Positions 42,334-51,121 of a DNA stretch of 64,000 bases are shown in pieces; positions within the stretch are counted from its first letter, which is position 1, and each line of letters starts with the position of its first letter. Below the pieces are notes generated by a model. It had not been told where the DNA came from. It ran no database searches and worked only from the letters and a program-made list of their open reading frames with translations. Origin of the DNA: Planctomycetota bacterium (GTDB lineage Bacteria; Planctomycetota; UBA8108; JACQVS01); the NCBI GenBank assembly GCA_028280485.1, contig JANQLS010000052.1, forward strand, positions 1 to 64,000, in the 5' to 3' direction. The translations under genes and the position numbers were made by a program.

Positions 42334-43169
42334 CGATCTTCACCCCGAACGAGTTCAAAGGTGAAAATCCATGACATCAATTGAACGAGAGGGACTTGAG
42401 TTAAGATTTTATCGAAGCCCTGAAAGAAAGAGCTGAGAGGCTTGATATAGTTTGAAAGAATACTGGTTAAGTGCCAATACTTCACATTTTCAACGTTAAA
42501 AAATCGGCTCGCAAACTTCAGATCTTTGAGATCGAGAATATGATCTTTTTCCCAACTGGTCCTGAGTTCTGGGGTGCGTTGTCGGTATAAGCGAATCAAT
42601 GGATTGTAATTGAGTGCTTCATAGCCCAGGGCTTTTCCTCCAGGAGAAAGGATGCGGCGCATTTCGGGGAACGCATAAGAAAGATCGAGGTGATGGAGCA
42701 TGCCGCAGCAGAGCATTACGTCGATGGATTTGTCGGGGAGGAGAGTGTTTTCACAATCACCTTGAATAAAATACGTGTTTCCCTCTACACCGGCTTCTTT
42801 GGCTCTTTCTTTTGCGGTTTCTACCGAAACTCCACTGATGTCTAAGCCGATTGCTAAGCTCGCCCCTGCCTTTGCAGCTTGAATCGTTGAGGCCCCATCG
42901 CCACAAGCATAGTCGAGGAAGACTTTACCTTTGGATTCCGTATCGATCCAAGATTCTAAGTAATCTCGTGAATCTTGAGTGTAGTTATAAAACTTTTTAT
43001 TGGAGTTTCCTTGTTCCTGAATTTTTTCATCTTCAGTTTCTTGGCGATCTCCCCGGCTGTCGTGGAACTCTCTCTCTTCTTCTTTTCTTGGAGTCAGAGT
43101 TTCCAACCACCGATTATCGTTACTGCGATCGATCTCAGATAGACGATCTTTTAAAATTTGCATTTCCAT
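42330..43169 (-). CDS. Class I SAM-dependent methyltransferase
   Basis: A 279-residue protein with a standard Methyltransf_11/25 core: KVFLDYACGDGASTIQAAKAG (SAM motif I), AIGLDISGVSVETAKERAKE, FIQGDCENTLLPDKSIDVMLCCGMLHHLD and MRRILSPGGKALGYE. It has a charged, coiled-coil-prone N-terminus (about 60 residues). The C-terminal ~100 residues may bind the acceptor. It probably modifies a sugar or a lipid carrier intermediate of the polysaccharide. It is the third gene in the deacetylase-GT4-MT-FkbM unit. Confidence 0.87.
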   Translation of the reverse strand: MEMQILKDRLSEIDRSNDNRWLETLTPRKEEEREFHDSRGDRQETEDEKIQEQGNSNKKFYNYTQDSRDYLESWIDTESKGKVFLDYACGDGASTIQAAKAGASLAIGLDISGVSVETAKERAKEAGVEGNTYFIQGDCENTLLPDKSIDVMLCCGMLHHLDLSYAFPEMRRILSPGGKALGYEALNYNPLIRLYRQRTPELRTSWEKDHILDLKDLKFASRFFNVENVKYWHLTSILSNYIKPLSSFFQGFDKILTQVPLVQLMSWIFTFELVRGEDR

Positions 43170-43222
43170 TCTTCACCTCTCAAGTCAACGTCGTTCGACA
43201 ATTAAATTAATCAGAGTCGAGA

Positions 43223-44485
43223 TTAAACATTGACGACTTCTTCTCTCGTTTTTAAGCATGTCTCTAAAAAGCATGCGTAATTTTCATAGATCTTTTCTGC
43301 CCGAAAGCGTTGGTTAAAGATCTCTTGGGAACGGGTCATTTGTTGTTCTAAAGATTCGGGACGAGCTAAGTAACTTTCGATGGCTCGAACGATGCTTTCA
43401 GAGTCTCCTGAAGGAATGTTCTTCCCCAAGTTTTTCTCCTCAATCACAGAGCTCAATTCACCACAGGTATCGTTGATGAGGGCCAAGCCGAAAGAATTGT
43501 ATTCGAAAAACTTATTTCCGAACCAAAACTTGTTAATTTCTCCACGAATAGTAATAAATCCTAGATGGGCTTGGGCGAGATAGCGTTCAGCCTCAGCTTT
43601 CCCAACCCATCCAGTAAATACGACATTTGAAAGTCCGGCCGCAAGATTTTCCCAATGCGATTTAAGATCTCCATCTCCTGCCATGATAAATTTCACGGGT
43701 AAATTCTTTTCCGAAAGCTTTCTCGCTGCCTGGATCACGACTTCGCCATTGTGAGAGCTTCCAAACATTCCGTAGAAGATACAGGTAAGAGGATTTTCTG
43801 AATTTAACTCGTGGGGTGAAGGGCGAGGAGGAGTGGAGTCTGATTTACGTGGCGCTTCACAGCCGAGGTAGAACACTTGGTCTTGAGCTTGTGCGGCGCG
43901 TCCGGCTTGTTCGAGGGACCATTTGAGCATCGCTTGACTCATCGAAATGATACCGTCCGAAGCATGAAGTGATTGTTTGAGCAGGTTTTTATAGTGCCAG
44001 AACAAGGGGCGAGCTAAGTTGGCTTTTAATTTTGAAATACTTTTTGCGAAGGACTCGGGCCAGGGATCTCTAACGTCGACATAGAACGGCACTCGATTTC
44101 TTTGGGCGTAAACCTTTCCCGTTTGGCACAGTTCAGGAGACGGATAAGCCGCTAAGATCAAGTCAGGAGCTGGAAGCGTCTCTGCTAATTTTAAAAAGTG
44201 GCGACTGACTTGCCGTTGGTGAAGAATTCTTGCGGGTGATATATTTCTTTGGTAGCCCTTCCCATCTAAGAGATGGAGGGTGAAGTTATCTTGAATGAGT
44301 GAGCTCGTATCGGCTTGGCGGAATTTCTTTCTTCCGTGGTCAAACCTACCTGAAAACCAATGCACTTCATGTCCGCGTTCTTGAAGGGCTTTTGCTAGGC
44401 GACCCGTTCTCAAGATTTGAGGGACGTCATCGACGGGAAGGGGCTCACCGTCTTTTAAAAGCCATATCGTTGCTTTTTGATTCAT
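43223..44485 (-). CDS. Glycosyltransferase family 4 (GT-B)
   Basis: A 420-residue glycosyltransferase. The N-terminal acceptor domain has GRLAKALQERGHEVHWFSGRFDHG, a common start of GT4 enzymes, and PFYVDVRDPWPESF. The donor domain has CIFYGMFGSSHNGEVVIQAARKL, FTGWVGKAEAERYLAQAHLGF and FGNKFFEYNSFGLALIND, which contains the conserved E-x7-E-like region. The donor and acceptor are unknown. It is 15 bases downstream of the deacetylase-like gene and 53 bases upstream of the methyltransferase. Confidence 0.88.
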   Translation of the reverse strand: MNQKATIWLLKDGEPLPVDDVPQILRTGRLAKALQERGHEVHWFSGRFDHGRKKFRQADTSSLIQDNFTLHLLDGKGYQRNISPARILHQRQVSRHFLKLAETLPAPDLILAAYPSPELCQTGKVYAQRNRVPFYVDVRDPWPESFAKSISKLKANLARPLFWHYKNLLKQSLHASDGIISMSQAMLKWSLEQAGRAAQAQDQVFYLGCEAPRKSDSTPPRPSPHELNSENPLTCIFYGMFGSSHNGEVVIQAARKLSEKNLPVKFIMAGDGDLKSHWENLAAGLSNVVFTGWVGKAEAERYLAQAHLGFITIRGEINKFWFGNKFFEYNSFGLALINDTCGELSSVIEEKNLGKNIPSGDSESIVRAIESYLARPESLEQQMTRSQEIFNQRFRAEKIYENYACFLETCLKTREEVVNV

Positions 44486-44500
44486 ACATCCGCTCTCAGG

Positions 44501-45967
44501 TTAACTGGCTTGAGTTGTCAGGGATTTTCGATGGTGTGCTTCATGATCCACAGGAGGAAATAAATCCAATTGGTTCATAACCTTTAAGTAAAAATTAGAA
44601 ATGGATTCGGTTTCCTCGAAATCAAAATTGTGAATAAGAATCGATAGTTCTCCTCCGACTTGGCCGACTCGTTTGGCGATTTTAAGAGTTTCAGTTTCTT
44701 TCTCTGAATCCGTTCCCGTCATGAAGCTAAAAATCGCACCGTCTTGAAGGATGAGCGGACGCTCGATGAGTTGAAGCTCTTTATCCGTATTGAGATCGTA
44801 GACTGGAAAGGGTTGACTCGTTCCACAGCGAAAGCCGATGACCTCATTGAATCCTAAGCTGGAATCAAATTTGGCTCCGGCTTGTTCTAATCGATTCCAA
44901 GAGTGACCGCCACGCCAACGGAGGTAGTGGTGGCGGACTCCAAAATTTTCTTCTGTTAAGTAGGGAGCGATGCGTTCGCGTTCTTGCCAGAAAATTTTAT
45001 CGTCTTCACCGGCTCGGTAGCCCGGGTGCCAACCGATGTGATGACCTTCGTCTCGAATTTGTTGGAGAATGGAGCGATAGGGTTCTTGGGAGAGATCGTA
45101 ACCTTCGTCGTAATGACTAGGCTCACTCGCCATCAAAAAGAAGGTGGCTTGAGTTCTCACTTGAGGTGAAAAGTTGAGAAGCTCTTTCCAGCCTTGATAA
45201 AAGGGATCTCTTTTCCAATTCAATCGACTGTTGATTCCATCTCTTACATTTTTTAAGGCTCGGCTCAAAGAGCGGTGGAGGGCGAGGCCTCCAGCGAATG
45301 CGCGCAAAACTCTGAAGTTGTTGATGTATTTGAAGGGGCGATCGATGTCGTGAGAGATGAAGTACCGAGCTTGATCAGGGGCGGCTTTCCAGTTTGGAAT
45401 TTTGGCTTCGATCCAGTTTCTTAAAACTAAAGCCCATTCATCGAGGACAGGGCGATCGAGGAAGTTTTGTCGGTGAGCCAAACAAGAGGGTGAGGCGTAA
45501 TTATTCCAGGTGTCCGGTTGGTAGGGCCAAAAGTGTTCTTCCCAGCGACTCAATAGTAAGAACGTCAGAGTGACCAGATCGAGAGGGAAGTGGCTTTTTG
45601 GGTCGTAGTGGGGATCGTAATCTGAAAACGGACAGCAGAGTTTGGGAAGTTTGTCAGTATCGATCGCGAGGGATGAATCTTGTGGGAGAATTTGATCGAG
45701 GGAGATCCAAGGGAGGGAACCTGATTCGAGCCCATGAAGTTGATCGACTGTTTTACGGCTGATGGAAGGGAGGACGATTGCGGGTGGGATTTGTTCTAAG
45801 GGGAGGTCGATTGGTTTGCGATCATCATCGCCTCCTCGAACGAGTCTCCAGAGGCGATCAAGTGCATACTCTGCCTGTTTTATGGTCAGGAAGGAAGATT
45901 CAGACCAGGCGTAAGCCAGCCCTCCCCTCCGAAGCTGAGTATGTGAATCTGAGTGTGACAAACTCAT
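44501..45967 (-). CDS. Polysaccharide deacetylase-like protein (carbohydrate esterase 4 fold)
   Basis: A 488-residue protein with features of polysaccharide-deacetylase-family proteins found in O-antigen clusters. RYFISHDIDRPFKY has the metal-binding Asp pair region, then TFFLMASEPSHYDEGYD and RDEGHHIGWHPGYRAGED (His-x3-His-like motif), then HHYLRWRGGHSWNRL and GFRCGTSQPFPVYDL. There is no signal peptide, so it is likely cytoplasmic and may act on a lipid-linked or nucleotide sugar. It is the first gene of a minus-strand unit whose upstream region holds the TACCWGGTA palindrome array. The start at 45967 has a weak Shine-Dalgarno. Confidence 0.8.
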   Translation of the reverse strand: MSLSHSDSHTQLRRGGLAYAWSESSFLTIKQAEYALDRLWRLVRGGDDDRKPIDLPLEQIPPAIVLPSISRKTVDQLHGLESGSLPWISLDQILPQDSSLAIDTDKLPKLCCPFSDYDPHYDPKSHFPLDLVTLTFLLLSRWEEHFWPYQPDTWNNYASPSCLAHRQNFLDRPVLDEWALVLRNWIEAKIPNWKAAPDQARYFISHDIDRPFKYINNFRVLRAFAGGLALHRSLSRALKNVRDGINSRLNWKRDPFYQGWKELLNFSPQVRTQATFFLMASEPSHYDEGYDLSQEPYRSILQQIRDEGHHIGWHPGYRAGEDDKIFWQERERIAPYLTEENFGVRHHYLRWRGGHSWNRLEQAGAKFDSSLGFNEVIGFRCGTSQPFPVYDLNTDKELQLIERPLILQDGAIFSFMTGTDSEKETETLKIAKRVGQVGGELSILIHNFDFEETESISNFYLKVMNQLDLFPPVDHEAHHRKSLTTQAS

Positions 45968-46142
45968 CGAGCCCTAAGTAAGCCAACCCGAATTGGAGAA
46001 TGCAAAAATTTGTTGCAACCCATTCAACAAATTCAGGTTTGAGATCTCCGGGGCGACTTATCTCCTTCTTCACTTCGTTAATAGCCGCAGACAGCAACGT
46101 TTATTATCGGAACTCCTCAAGATTCACTCCTCCCATTTTCCC

Positions 46143-46651
46143 TTAACTGGTAAGCCCCAGAAGTCAACACTGAGCCAACACTGAGTCCACGCAGAGTCAA
46201 TACTGAGGAAACAGAGGGAGGAATCGGAGTGGAACTGGAAGTTCTCCAAATAAAACGACTTACAGTTTCAAATCATAGAAAAACTTAGTTTTTTTGCAAG
46301 CCCCTTCTCCACATTTCCCAAGCTCTACAAGGTAAGCCCTTCGCCCGCTATGAATCCCCCTCACCGTTACCAGGTAACCCGTATAGTGCTCCAAAATGAT
46401 ACTTTCTCACCCTTACCTGGTACCGAATTTGGAGCCTCGAACTGAAGCATTTCCTCTTCATGAGTTGCGAGAGCAGACCTTCTTTCATCTGTGACCCTTA
46501 CCAGGTAGCGAGATGAGTGTTCTGATTTGAATCATCTCATTTGAGAATGAACCTCTCTCTGACTGTTACCTGGTAAGGAATAGGTGCGTCGAAATGGTGC
46601 GTTAGGGCTTACCAGGTAGGGGTAGGGGAGGCAGGGGGGATTAGCTGGTAA
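46143..46651. promoter_or_regulatory. Array of TACCWGGTA palindromes (array 1)
   Basis: Exact copies of TACCWGGTA start at 46368, 46414, 46499, 46567 and 46610. One-mismatch copies start at 46144, 46326 and 46642. The best copy, GTTACCAGGTAAC (46366-46378), is a perfect 13-base palindrome with a central A. The array lies upstream of the deacetylase-like gene and ends just past the Wzz-like stop. Several spacings (42, 43, 32, 85) are near multiples of the helical repeat; 46 and 68 are not. The 11-base-like repeats near 46158-46206 (CTGAGYCMACR) are an additional weak tandem. No gene is supported in 45968-46665. Confidence 0.7.
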
Positions 46652-46665
46652 AGGATGAGGGGGAC

Positions 46666-48135
46666 TCAGTTTTGCTCGTGGAGAGTCTTTTTGTCTTTAG
46701 ATTTCTTGGAGTGTCTCGAAACCTTGGGAGGGGGAAGCTCTTCTTCTGAGTCTGGGGTGGCTTTGATGGGTTCCTTTGAAGCTGGTTCACTCGAGCTTAC
46801 TTCTTGGAGTTCTTGAGTCTCTGAGCGTTCGATTTCGATCGGGGGCTGAGCTTGAATCTTATCCGCATCTCGCTTCCTAGCTTTTGGTCCAATGACGCTT
46901 TCTAAGCTTTTGATTACGGGGGCCACCTCAGGGAATTCACTTACCGCGAGTACTCGAGTCTTAAATTTCTCCCAGAAGATTCTCAAGCCGCCGTAACCCA
47001 ATCCTCCCAAAACGGCCAATAGTATATTGATGAAGGCTAGCTTCTTCTTCCTCTGCGTCGGTTTATCGGGAATCACCGGTGGGTCGAGGGTTACCATGTG
47101 TTGCTCCTCGCGAATCAGCGCGAGTCTCGCCATCTCAAATTGAGATTTTAAAAGCGCAGCAATTTTCACCTTAGACTCTACTTCCAACCGGAACCGTTGT
47201 TCAGCTGCTGCTAATTTGGGAAGTTCACTTCCCTTCGGCAGGATCTCCTCCAGTTTAGCTGGTAAAATCTCTTTACCTTGCTCGTTATCTGTTCCTCGGA
47301 GGCCTTTTAACCGGTTGATGTGGTTGTAGAGCTCTTTTATGTACGTCTTTTGCTGAATGACGATTGGATCTTGTTGCCCTGCGGAAGTTTCGATTGCCCT
47401 TAACTCTGCTTCAGCTTGGGCAACCGTCCCTACCAGGTTAGATAAAATATCTGAGAGAGACTTCGCCGTCGCATCAACCTGAAAGACTTGCGTGGTTTCC
47501 TGGTATTTCTGCCAAGCCAGCAAGGCATTATTTAAGTCGACTTCCGTCTGTCGTGACCGACCTTCGAGGTAAGTCGCCATATGAGAGACCTTCTCTTTGA
47601 TGATGCTCTCACTACGTTTTTTGATCTCGTGGAGGTAGGCGACCAATATTTCTTTGGAGAGATCAGGATTAGAATCCTGAACACTCATAGTGATCGAACC
47701 CGATTCTTCTTCTCTAACCGTCGTTCGGCCCTCAAGAAACTCTGCAGCTTCCAAGCGGCTTTCCGTGCCGTAGCGATCCGTCAGTTTCAATCGATCGACC
47801 ACCGCCAGCCGTACGTCAAGGCTCTCTACCACCCCGATGGCGGGCGATGAACTCGATCCCAGGAGCTTGGAGACTCCACCTTTTCCCAGTAAATCATCAT
47901 CCATCCCAATCGACAGAAACGGCATCGTATCGTCCTTAAGGGATGGAGGGAGGAAAAGCGCGCTCGACTCATAGCGATTAGAGGCGAGAAGAAAGATTGC
48001 CGCCCAACCGACCAGTAAAATCCCCACTGTGATCTTCAAGATTCCCATTCGATAAGGCCAAAAGAGTAGGATGAGACTGAAAAGGTCCATCTCCTTCTCT
48101 TTGGGGGCTGGCGTCATCGGATTTATTTGGGTCAT
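46666..48135 (-). CDS. Wzz-like chain-length / polysaccharide co-polymerase protein
   Basis: A 489-residue inner-membrane protein that controls polysaccharide chain length. TM1 is about residues 32-52 (MGILKITVGILLVGWAAIFL), followed by the Wzz-type periplasmic domain and long coiled-coil helices (about 180-330). TM2 is near 363-386 (LAFINILLAVLGGLGYGG). The C-terminal ~90 residues are cytoplasmic, Glu/Ser/Lys-rich and disordered. It has no tyrosine-kinase Walker domain, so a Wzc kinase would have to be elsewhere. The palindrome array begins 15 bases past its stop. A TACC-type variant (48238-48250) lies about 100 bases upstream of its start. Confidence 0.8.
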   Translation of the reverse strand: MTQINPMTPAPKEKEMDLFSLILLFWPYRMGILKITVGILLVGWAAIFLLASNRYESSALFLPPSLKDDTMPFLSIGMDDDLLGKGGVSKLLGSSSSPAIGVVESLDVRLAVVDRLKLTDRYGTESRLEAAEFLEGRTTVREEESGSITMSVQDSNPDLSKEILVAYLHEIKKRSESIIKEKVSHMATYLEGRSRQTEVDLNNALLAWQKYQETTQVFQVDATAKSLSDILSNLVGTVAQAEAELRAIETSAGQQDPIVIQQKTYIKELYNHINRLKGLRGTDNEQGKEILPAKLEEILPKGSELPKLAAAEQRFRLEVESKVKIAALLKSQFEMARLALIREEQHMVTLDPPVIPDKPTQRKKKLAFINILLAVLGGLGYGGLRIFWEKFKTRVLAVSEFPEVAPVIKSLESVIGPKARKRDADKIQAQPPIEIERSETQELQEVSSSEPASKEPIKATPDSEEELPPPKVSRHSKKSKDKKTLHEQN

Positions 48136-48753
48136 CGAAAGATTCAGTTTCTAATTACAAATGTTGAGGATGGACTCAAAGGTTAGTTGTCCCTTCTGAG
48201 CGTCCAGAATATTTAATTGGGGAGTTCTGTCAATACTTACCTCTAAGGTAGAAATATCAGGATAGAATTCCCGTGAACCTGCAATGACCGGTAATCTCAG
48301 GTCATTCCCTAGGTTCTACTCCACTCTTTGTTATATTCTCTGCTGCATCCTTTGTTCTTTCCTCGGGGAGAGGCACTCTATTTAAATGCAAATTGTGAAC
48401 TAAAGAGGCATAAAATCCTTTTTATTCTCAGGGAAATATTCCCTGGGAAGTTCCGAATAAATAGCTTTAACAAGAGATGGGTCGGTCGTTACAATCTGAG
48501 GGGAACTTTGCGACAAAATATAACAGATCCAGCTCCTATGCCAGAAGGATGCCTGCCAACTATCTGAAGGCCAGGCCTCTGACATCTGCGCATCAATCGG
48601 GTTTGTAGTGTTGGCATGAGTTTCTGTTGCATTCATTCACAAGAAACGAATCACCAGAAGCTACCCTAGAAGTTGAGAGAGAAATCCTAAAAAGTGAAGA
48701 GGCGCCTCCTTCCCCCCTTCGGAAGGCGCACAGGAGAAAGGTAGACCTGGCAA
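48136..48753. other. Divergent intergenic region with palindromes
   Basis: Promoters for the Wzz-like gene (minus) and the transketolase pair (plus) should be here. TACCTCTAAGGTA (48238-48250) is a palindrome whose half-sites resemble those of the TACCWGGTA arrays. AATGACC (48283-48289) and GGTCATT (48300-48306) form a second inverted repeat. No gene is supported; short frames here look random. Confidence 0.35.
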
Positions 48754-49602
48754 ATGAGCTACGACCAGGCTGAGACATTCCATGAGAAAGTCCAAGAGTT
48801 AAAAGATCTCGCCAAGCGTATTCGTAAACGAAGTGTTCAACTCGTACACGAAGCTAATAGTGCTCACATCGGAAGCACCTTGTCGATGGCCGATCTTCTG
48901 GCGGCGCTCTATGGAGACATTCTCAGAATAGATTCCAGTGAACCCGAAGCCGCGGGCCGTGATCGTTTTATTTTGAGTAAAGGTCACGCTTGCGCTGGGT
49001 TTTATGCCATTCTCGCCGAGCAAGGATTTATTCCCGAAGAATGGTTGCCCACCTTTTATAAGGATGGGGGAAAGCTCGCCGGACACGCCACTCATAAAGG
49101 AGTTCCTGGAATTGAGGTTTCCACGGGATCGTTAGGTCACGGCTTGTCGATGGCTTGTGGGATGGCTTTTGCTGCTCATAGAGATAAGGCCAAACACCGA
49201 GTGTTTGCCTTGTTGAGTGATGGAGAGTGCGATGAGGGCTCTACTTGGGAGGCTGTCTTATTTTCAGCCCACCACAAACTAGATAACTTAATTGCGATCG
49301 TCGACTACAACAAAATTCAAAGCTTGGGGCATGTGCATGAGGTTATGGGACTTGAGCCCTTAGGAGAGAAGTGGAAAGCATTCGGTTGGAATGTGAAGGA
49401 GATCAACGGCCACGACATGGTAGAGATCGTCGAAACTTTACGATCTTTACCCTTTGAACCGGGCCGACCCAGTTGTGTGATCGCCCATACAGTGAAGGGC
49501 AAAGGGGTCAGCTTTATGGAGGATAAACTCTTGTGGCACTATCGAAACCCTCGCGCTGATGATGTAGAGAAAGCCCTTGAAGAGATTGAAGCCAGCACAT
49601 GA
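48754..49602 (+). CDS. Transketolase, N-terminal (thiamine-diphosphate-binding) subunit
   Basis: 282-residue N-terminal half of a two-piece transketolase, as in many Gram-positive bacteria and polysaccharide clusters. IGSTLSMADLLAALYGDILR starts the domain. LSKGHACAGFYAILAEQG, STGSLGHGLSMACGMAFA and LSDGECDEGSTWEAVLFSAHHKLDNL (GDG-type ThDP/Mg motif) follow. The gene overlaps the C-terminal subunit by 4 bases (ATGA). It could serve the pentose phosphate pathway or make a branched or keto sugar for the polysaccharide; the second idea is inference. The start has AGGAGAAAGG upstream. Confidence 0.92.
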   Translation: MSYDQAETFHEKVQELKDLAKRIRKRSVQLVHEANSAHIGSTLSMADLLAALYGDILRIDSSEPEAAGRDRFILSKGHACAGFYAILAEQGFIPEEWLPTFYKDGGKLAGHATHKGVPGIEVSTGSLGHGLSMACGMAFAAHRDKAKHRVFALLSDGECDEGSTWEAVLFSAHHKLDNLIAIVDYNKIQSLGHVHEVMGLEPLGEKWKAFGWNVKEINGHDMVEIVETLRSLPFEPGRPSCVIAHTVKGKGVSFMEDKLLWHYRNPRADDVEKALEEIEAST

Positions 49603-50543
49603 GAACTGCCTTTTTAAAAACGATTGAAGAACTTGCAGGCGATGACTCCAGCATCAATTTGGTCGTTGGTGATCTTGGGTTCACCGTCATCGAACCTTTT
49701 CGTGAAAAATATCCCAATCAATTTTTAAATGCCGGAGTCGCCGAACAAAACATGGCGGGGCTCGCATGCGGTATGGCTTTAGAGGGTAAAAAAGTTTTTA
49801 TTTACTCTATCGCCAACTTTCCTACTCTTCGTTGCATCGAACAAATTAGAAATGATGGATGCTACCACGAAGCCAATTTAAAAATTGTCAGTGTCGGTGG
49901 TGGGTTTTCATACGGCGCGCTGGGAAGTAGTCATCACGCAACAGAAGATTTAGCGGTCTTGAGGTCACTCCCTAATATGGTAGTTCTCGCACCGGGTGAT
50001 CCAGTTGAAGTGGAGCACGCCACCCGGGCGACCGTCGAGCACAACGGCCCTTGCTACCTTCGTCTCGGTAAAGCAGGTGAGCCCATCGTTCACGAAGGTA
50101 AAATCGATTTTCAATTGGGGAAGGCGTTAAAAGTACGAGATGGAGAAGATCTCACCATCGCCTCGACTGGAAGTATGCTTTACACGAGTTCGCTCGTTTG
50201 TGATGAGCTCGAAAAACTGGGAATCTCCACTCGCCTTTTAAGTTATCACACCCTTAAACCTTTAGATGGAAATGCCATTCTAAATGCCGCTCGTGAAACT
50301 CGAGCGATCCTCAGCGTAGAAGAACACAGCGTCATCGGTGGCCTCGGAGGAGCACTCGCTGAAGTACTCGCGCAAGATCCCTCGCCGAACAAAGTGCCCT
50401 TTAAAATCATCGGAATCCCCGATCGATTTACTCGGGATGTCGGAAGCCAAGATTATCTTAAAAAGATCAATGGATTAACGGTTGAAGACATTACCACTCA
50501 AGCCCAAGAAATTCTTCAAGTCGCGGGCGCGATGCGGGCATAG
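49599..50543 (+). CDS. Transketolase, C-terminal (pyrimidine-binding) subunit
   Basis: 314-residue partner of the N-terminal subunit, with the pyrimidine and C-terminal domains. The catalytic-site Glu region is NAGVAEQNMAGLACGMALEG, followed by YSIANFPTLRCIEQIRNDGCY and GALGSSHHATEDLAVLRSLP. The C-terminal domain has VEEHSVIGGLGGALAEVLAQ. The split with 4-base overlap is a natural arrangement, not a frameshift: both halves have complete domain boundaries. Its TAG stop sits at the edge of a repeat-rich region. Confidence 0.92.
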   Translation: MRTAFLKTIEELAGDDSSINLVVGDLGFTVIEPFREKYPNQFLNAGVAEQNMAGLACGMALEGKKVFIYSIANFPTLRCIEQIRNDGCYHEANLKIVSVGGGFSYGALGSSHHATEDLAVLRSLPNMVVLAPGDPVEVEHATRATVEHNGPCYLRLGKAGEPIVHEGKIDFQLGKALKVRDGEDLTIASTGSMLYTSSLVCDELEKLGISTRLLSYHTLKPLDGNAILNAARETRAILSVEEHSVIGGLGGALAEVLAQDPSPNKVPFKIIGIPDRFTRDVGSQDYLKKINGLTVEDITTQAQEILQVAGAMRA

Positions 50544-51092
50544 TAGTAGCCGGCTCAGCAATAATGGTCGCGGCTGCGCGCCGCTCAATCCTGCAGGTTT
50601 CGCCTTCGGCTCACGCACTCCCAAAGCTCCAGCCCTTCGTGCTGGTGCTTTGACGGTAAGGTTTTACCGGTATATTAGTCGGCTCAGCCTCTGAGCCGGT
50701 TGTTGGCATGTGTATAAGATTTTCTATAGATAACAAAGCCTAAACTCTTTCTTAACATTAACTAGCCCGGAGCGTAAGCGACGGGATGCGGCATCGCGAT
50801 GAATCTCCATCGGTACATCCTAAGGGATACCTCAGGCATTTAATTCCCACCCGCGAAATACTTTAGCATTGTCCCGTCGCTTACGCTCCGGGCTTATTAA
50901 TATTGGTGCTTAAATGAGTTTGAGTTTTATATCAATCGGTAGCTAAGTACTCAATACCTTCCCCTAAGCCGGCTTCTTGGGATTTGAATAAGATTTCTAT
51001 CGAGTGCTAAACCTATAGAACGAGTAAAATCTTATTATCTACTTTAGGCTTAACTACGCTACTAAACCGGCTCACGGGGTGAGCCGACTACT
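50541..51092. repeat. Nested REP-type inverted repeats, 550 bp
   Basis: Outer palindromes: CGGCTCAG/CTGAGCCG (50680-50698) and CGGCTCAC/GTGAGCCG (51068-51086), which are also inverted relative to one another. An inner perfect 23-bp inverted repeat has arms at 50764-50786 and 50872-50894 (AGCCCGGAGCGTAAGCGAC...). A copy of the GGTCGC...CCAAAG family lies at 50566-50626. This looks like a composite of at least three repeat families. No gene is supported in 50544-51121. Confidence 0.75.
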
Positions 51093-51121
51093 ATGCTCGC
51101 TAAACGAATCTAAAGGTCTTC

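Noticed and set aside
46143-46651. TACCWGGTA arrays as a CRISPR array
   Set aside because: Repeats are 9-13 bp with irregular spacing, far shorter than CRISPR repeats, and there are no spacers of even length or cas genes.
48328-48636. Short frames on both strands between the Wzz-like and transketolase genes
   Set aside because: They overlap one another on opposite strands and show no protein-like pattern.
49599-49602. Frameshift splitting a single transketolase
   Set aside because: The ATGA overlap and complete domain edges on each side match known two-subunit transketolases.
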